This document shows, piece by piece, positions 60,791 to 64,000 of a stretch of 64,000 nt of DNA. The position numbers and the translations under genes are program-made. The stretch covers positions 310,001 to 374,000 of the forward strand of contig NGBS01001161.1 of the NCBI GenBank assembly GCA_002245135.1, written 5' to 3'. Within the stretch, counting starts at the first letter, position 1; every line of letters starts with the position of its first letter. The notes below the pieces were generated by a model that was not told where the DNA came from, made no database searches, and saw nothing but the letters and a program-made list of their open reading frames with translations. The stretch comes from Proteromonas lacertae. Its lineage: Eukaryota; Sar; Bigyra; Opalinata; Proteromonadidae.

Positions 60791-62126
60791 TTATTTTTTA
60801 CCTCCAGCTTTCCAATCAACCACCTCTTTAATGGCTTTAGCTACATACTCCACATTATTCTCTCTTAAGCCTGGAATACTAATTCTACCATTCTTTAACA
60901 TATAAATGTGATGCTTGTCAATCATTCTTTGACTTTGATCAGGATCTAAACCAGTGAATGAAAACATTCCGATTTGCTTGGTTATATGATCCCATTTACC
61001 TGCAGTTCCAATTTTTTCTAATGTTTCTTTCAACATCTTTCTCATTTTAATAATTCTGCTTGATACCATCTTAACTTCATCATTCCATTCTTTGAATAAT
61101 TCTGGAGATGTTAAGATCTTAGCAACAATAAAAGCACCATGAGAGGGAGGATTAGAATAGTCAGGTCTTACTACCAATTCAATCTCACTTTGAACTGCTT
61201 TTGCTGCTTTTTCTGATTTACAAACAACATTAATAGCACCAATTCTTTCATTGTATAATCCCATATTTTTAGCATAGGATTGTGATGCTAAAAACTCAAT
61301 TCCTTTCTTTTCAAATAATCTGACGGATGTTGCATCTTTCACTAAATCACCTGAAGCGAAATCCTTGATAAGCAGTATCAAAGAATGGAATGAAGTGTTT
61401 CTTTATACATAAATCAGCAATTTTCTCCCACTCTTCTGCAGTTGGATCAACTCCTGTTGGATTATGAGCACATGTGTGGAATAAGATGATTGAACCATCT
61501 GGAGCGTTTGTTAAATCTTCAATTAAGCCTTTAAGATCTAATGCTATTTCTTTAGCATCATAATATCTGTATTCACAAACATTAGCAGCCATTCCTACTG
61601 TGTTGAAGATTTGACGGTGATTTTCCCATGTGACGTTTGGAATATATACTTTTCTATCATGACAGCATTTTGCTAAGAATGCAGCACCTAAGAATAAAGA
61701 ACCAGTTCCAGATAAGCCTTGTACGGTGCATACACGGTTCTCTTTAACAGCTTTTGCATCTTCACCTAATAAAAACTTTCTAGTAGCTTCACGGAATGCT
61801 GGGAAACCTGCAATTGGTAAATACTCTTTGTTATAACTTGGATCACTTAATATAGCTTCCTCAGCTTTTCTGACTACTTTAAAGTAATATGGTTTTCCTT
61901 CTTCTGTACGATAAGCACCAATACCAACATCAACCTTGTCTGGGCATTTATCATTTGTGTATAACTCTTTTAAATGGAAAATAGCATTGGGTGGAGCTAT
62001 TGGAAGCTTCTATTAAACAGCATTAATAAAAAAACATACTTCCCAAGCTGAATCTTTAGCTGGTAATTTTGGATCATATGGAACATTTCTAGTGAATTGA
62101 GATGGGAATGAAGGAGATGAACCCAT
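60791..62126 (-). CDS. Aspartate aminotransferase with one-base frame break
   Basis: 434 residues if the break is discounted. Exon 1 begins MGSSPSFPSQFTRNVPYDPK; the only intron is 62010-62039. Family I aminotransferase marks: DVGIGAYRTEEGKPY, LPIAGFPAFREATR, VQGLSGTGSLFLGAAFLA, PNVTWENH, FHTCAHNPTGVDPT, PFFDTAYQGF, then ASGDLVKDAT, QSYAKNMGLYNERIGAINVV with the PLP-binding Lys (SYAKN), RPDYSNPPSHGA with the substrate Arg region, and FTGLDPDQS. It interconverts aspartate and oxaloacetate. An extra base in the AAA run at 61359-61361 (TTT on the coding strand) puts a TGA in frame after PFFDTAYQGF. The rest is perfectly conserved, so a sequencing indel is more likely than a pseudogene. Confidence 0.93.
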
Positions 62127-62371
62127 TAGACTGTTGTAAATGAAAGAAAGAAAGAAGATTCAATGAAACGAATAAAACAAAACGAATGTTTTTTTAATTA
62201 CACCCTTTCTTCGTTGAATGTGTTTTATACATTACCATAACTACTTTTCGAAATGATAAAAGTGAATTAAATTTATAGAATATATTCTCATTTTAAGCTT
62301 CTGTTGAAATAAATTTCATTAATTATTCAAAGAACAACTAATTGATAAAGAAAAATTATATTTTAAATTAA

Positions 62372-62769
62372 TTAAAATTGAAAGTGTTCAACCTCTCCAT
62401 TTTCCTCTTCTTCCCCTTCTCCTTCCTCTTCTTCCTCACCTTCTCCTCCTTCTTCCTCTTCATATTTTTCTTCTTGTGATTCATGATGTTCAACTGATGG
62501 AACATTGTTATCCACCTCTTCTTCATCCTCTTCATCCTCTTCTGACGGCATTTGTGAAAAATATGAAGCTGCAAACTGAATTGTGTCTTCAGGTTTATAT
62601 TCAAGCACAGTTAATAAAAATTGTTTAGTCATTTCCAATAGTTCTGGGTGTTCTCTTAGATATCTCTCATTATTTATTTTTGTATCAATCTAAATACATG
62701 AAACATTCAATATAATACTCTAGCCTTCTGTAATGCATCTCGCTGCTGAGAATTAAGTGCGCTTTTCAT
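62372..62769 (-). CDS. RIIa-domain protein (RIIAD1-like)
   Basis: Two exons: MKSALNSQQRDALQKAR, intron at about 62691-62719, then IDTKINNERYLREHPEL, TVLEYKPEDTIQFAASYF. This is the dimerisation/docking fold of the regulatory subunit of protein kinase A as found in RIIAD1 and radial-spoke type proteins, which binds amphipathic helices of anchoring proteins. The remainder is a Glu-rich tail (EEDEEDEEEV, GEGEEEEEGEG) ending EVEHFQF. Total about 122 residues. Its start is 46 bp from that of DNALI1 on the other strand, and both are axoneme-related. Confidence 0.85.
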
Positions 62770-62815
62770 TTTTATGAGTTTATAAAAATTACCGTTTCTT
62801 GTTTTTAAATCAATA
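62770..62815. promoter_or_regulatory. 46-bp shared divergent promoter of RIIa protein and DNALI1
   Basis: The whole space between the two start codons. It contains TATAAAAA near 62781 and CCGTTTCT at 62792-62799 and nothing else recognisable. Two axonemal genes with so little room between them almost certainly share control elements. Confidence 0.6.
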
Positions 62816-63584
62816 ATGTCTCAAGAACAGTATCTAGAATCACTTTTAAAACTTGAACCACCCGTGTGTGTATCTAATACAACATTAGATAGTAAAGTAT
62901 AACCTCATTAGTTTATATTTTGTTCTACTAGCCAAGTAAACAAATAGCAATGAATAAACTTGAAAGTACACAACTAGATGAGATTTTAAACTCAATATTA
63001 CCACCTCAGTATCATAATTAGTGTTATTTTATAGCCGTTTCACAAAGGATGGTTTTACATATGAGCAACAAGTATCAAAAGCAAAATCAGGAAGAATGGA
63101 GATAATACAATTACAAGAAACTTTAGATCGAAATCTTGCAAAACGTCAAGCAAGAGATAGTGGTATATGTCCAGTAAGAGAAGATTTATACCATCAATGT
63201 TTTGATGAAATTATTCGACAAGTAACAATATTTGGACCAGAAAGAGGTTTATTGTTATTGAGAGTAAGAGATGAAATAAGAATGACAATTGATGCTTATA
63301 AAACATTATATGATAGTAGTGTAATATTCGGAATAAGAAAACAAAAGCAAAGTGAAGATGGAATGGAAGAAATGAGACAGAATATTAGGGATTTAGAAGA
63401 GAAAAAAGCAAGATTGAATCTTGAAGTATTGGAATTGAGAAACAAAGTTGATATTTTACAGAAAAGAATTGCTGAAGAACAAGCTGTTGAACAGAAGAAT
63501 TATCAAGAACAAACTGATTTTATTAAGCATCAAATAGGACATTTTGAACAATATTTAAAGAGTTTAGATGCTGATGCTAATTAA
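62816..63584 (+). CDS. DNALI1: Axonemal inner-arm dynein light chain p28
   Basis: About 235 residues after removing introns near 62898-62932 and 63014-63039. The conserved stretches of DNALI1/p28 are LDEILNSILPPH, RQARDSGICPVREDLYHQCF, DEIIRQVTIFGPERGLLLLR, VRDEIRMTIDAYKTLYDSSV and FGIRKQKQSEDG, followed by a coiled coil to the end. In Chlamydomonas p28 binds single-headed inner-arm dyneins and is needed for their assembly. Its presence shows motile flagella with inner arms. Confidence 0.95.
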
Positions 63585-63687
63585 TTTATACTAAACTTTA
63601 ATATTTATTGATATAATTGATTTGGTTTGTTTGTATATATATTCAAAAAAGAATAATAATTAAAAATAATATAAGTTGTTATAATAA

Positions 63688-64000
63688 TTACTTATAATCA
63701 TCAGAAAAAAATGAATGAAGTAATGTTGGTGATGCTATACTATCTCTTCTTCTATGATGAACTGATCTCTCATTTTTGTTAAATATATATTTCTGAATTG
63801 CTTCAAAAAATACATCACCATCTTCATTCTCAAGTTTTATTTCGATTTCTTTTTTATCTATTTACAAATAATAATAATAATAATAATAATATATACCATC
63901 ACCAATTAAACATCCATTTCTATATTTATTACAGAAAATATAACCACACATCATTTTATTGTTTTTCTTTATATTATTTGTATTTAATATGACTTTAACA
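63688..64000 (-). CDS. C-terminal part of an unidentified gene, cut by window edge
   Basis: Two exons on the minus strand separated by an intron at about 63860-63894 containing an (AAT)n run. The visible product reads KMMCGYIFCNKYRNGCLIGD, then KKEIEIKLENEDGDVFFEAI, and ends RRRDSIASPTLLHSFFSDD. Too little for a family call. The GTATAT donor and open frame on both sides support the intron. Confidence 0.5.

Overview
This is an AT-rich nuclear window from a flagellated microbial eukaryote. Genes are dense and lie on both strands. They are split by very short introns (about 25-45 nt, nearly all GTAT...(A)TAG), and TAA, TAG and TGA all work as stops, so the code is standard. Motility and cilium genes (DNALI1/p28 axonemal dynein light chain, an RIIa-domain protein, BBIP1 of the BBSome, an EF-hand WD40 protein) show that the cell builds a flagellum. 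Malate dehydrogenase, aspartate aminotransferase, a mitochondrial-type phosphate carrier and an acetate CoA-transferase/acetyl-CoA hydrolase suggest a mitochondrion-related organelle, possibly in an anaerobic or microaerophilic protist. I cannot fix the lineage from sequence alone.

Layout. 1-1.4 kb: 3' part of an acetyl-CoA hydrolase/transferase. 1.5-13.4 kb: one giant receptor gene encoding nine consecutive type-1 periplasmic-binding-protein (ANF-receptor) modules and a class C seven-helix domain. 13.5-18 kb: pseudokinase-LRR gene, a secreted protein, BBIP1 and a divergent Hsp70. 18-30.6 kb: ELP1, GT31 glycosyltransferase, SUA5, PSMD6, an unknown Cys-rich membrane protein, phosphate carrier, malate dehydrogenase and SmD3 (with a probable AT-AT, U12-like intron). 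30.7-38.1 kb: CUE/Smr protein, LRR protein, CCHC zinc-knuckle protein, an acidic unknown and a PX-BAR sorting nexin. 38.4-46.7 kb: a tandem two-unit CNG-type potassium channel and a polyproline/EH-domain protein. 47-56.7 kb: TMEM43, an overlapping antisense neighbour, VPS18, a second pseudokinase-LRR gene and a pseudokinase ending in a CaaX box. 57-64 kb: a small unknown, the EF-hand WD40 protein, aspartate aminotransferase, the RIIa-domain protein, DNALI1 and a partial gene.

The most striking items are the nine-module receptor, the tandem channel, the family of three HG[N/L] pseudokinases, the AT-AT intron in SmD3, and a recurrent CCGTTTCA element just upstream of many start codons. Several divergent gene pairs share intergenic gaps of only about 25-90 bp. 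Five single-base reading-frame breaks occur, including one in the otherwise normal aspartate aminotransferase; most look like sequence indels rather than biology. Gene models below were spliced by eye from frame continuity and family conservation, so exon edges are predictions.
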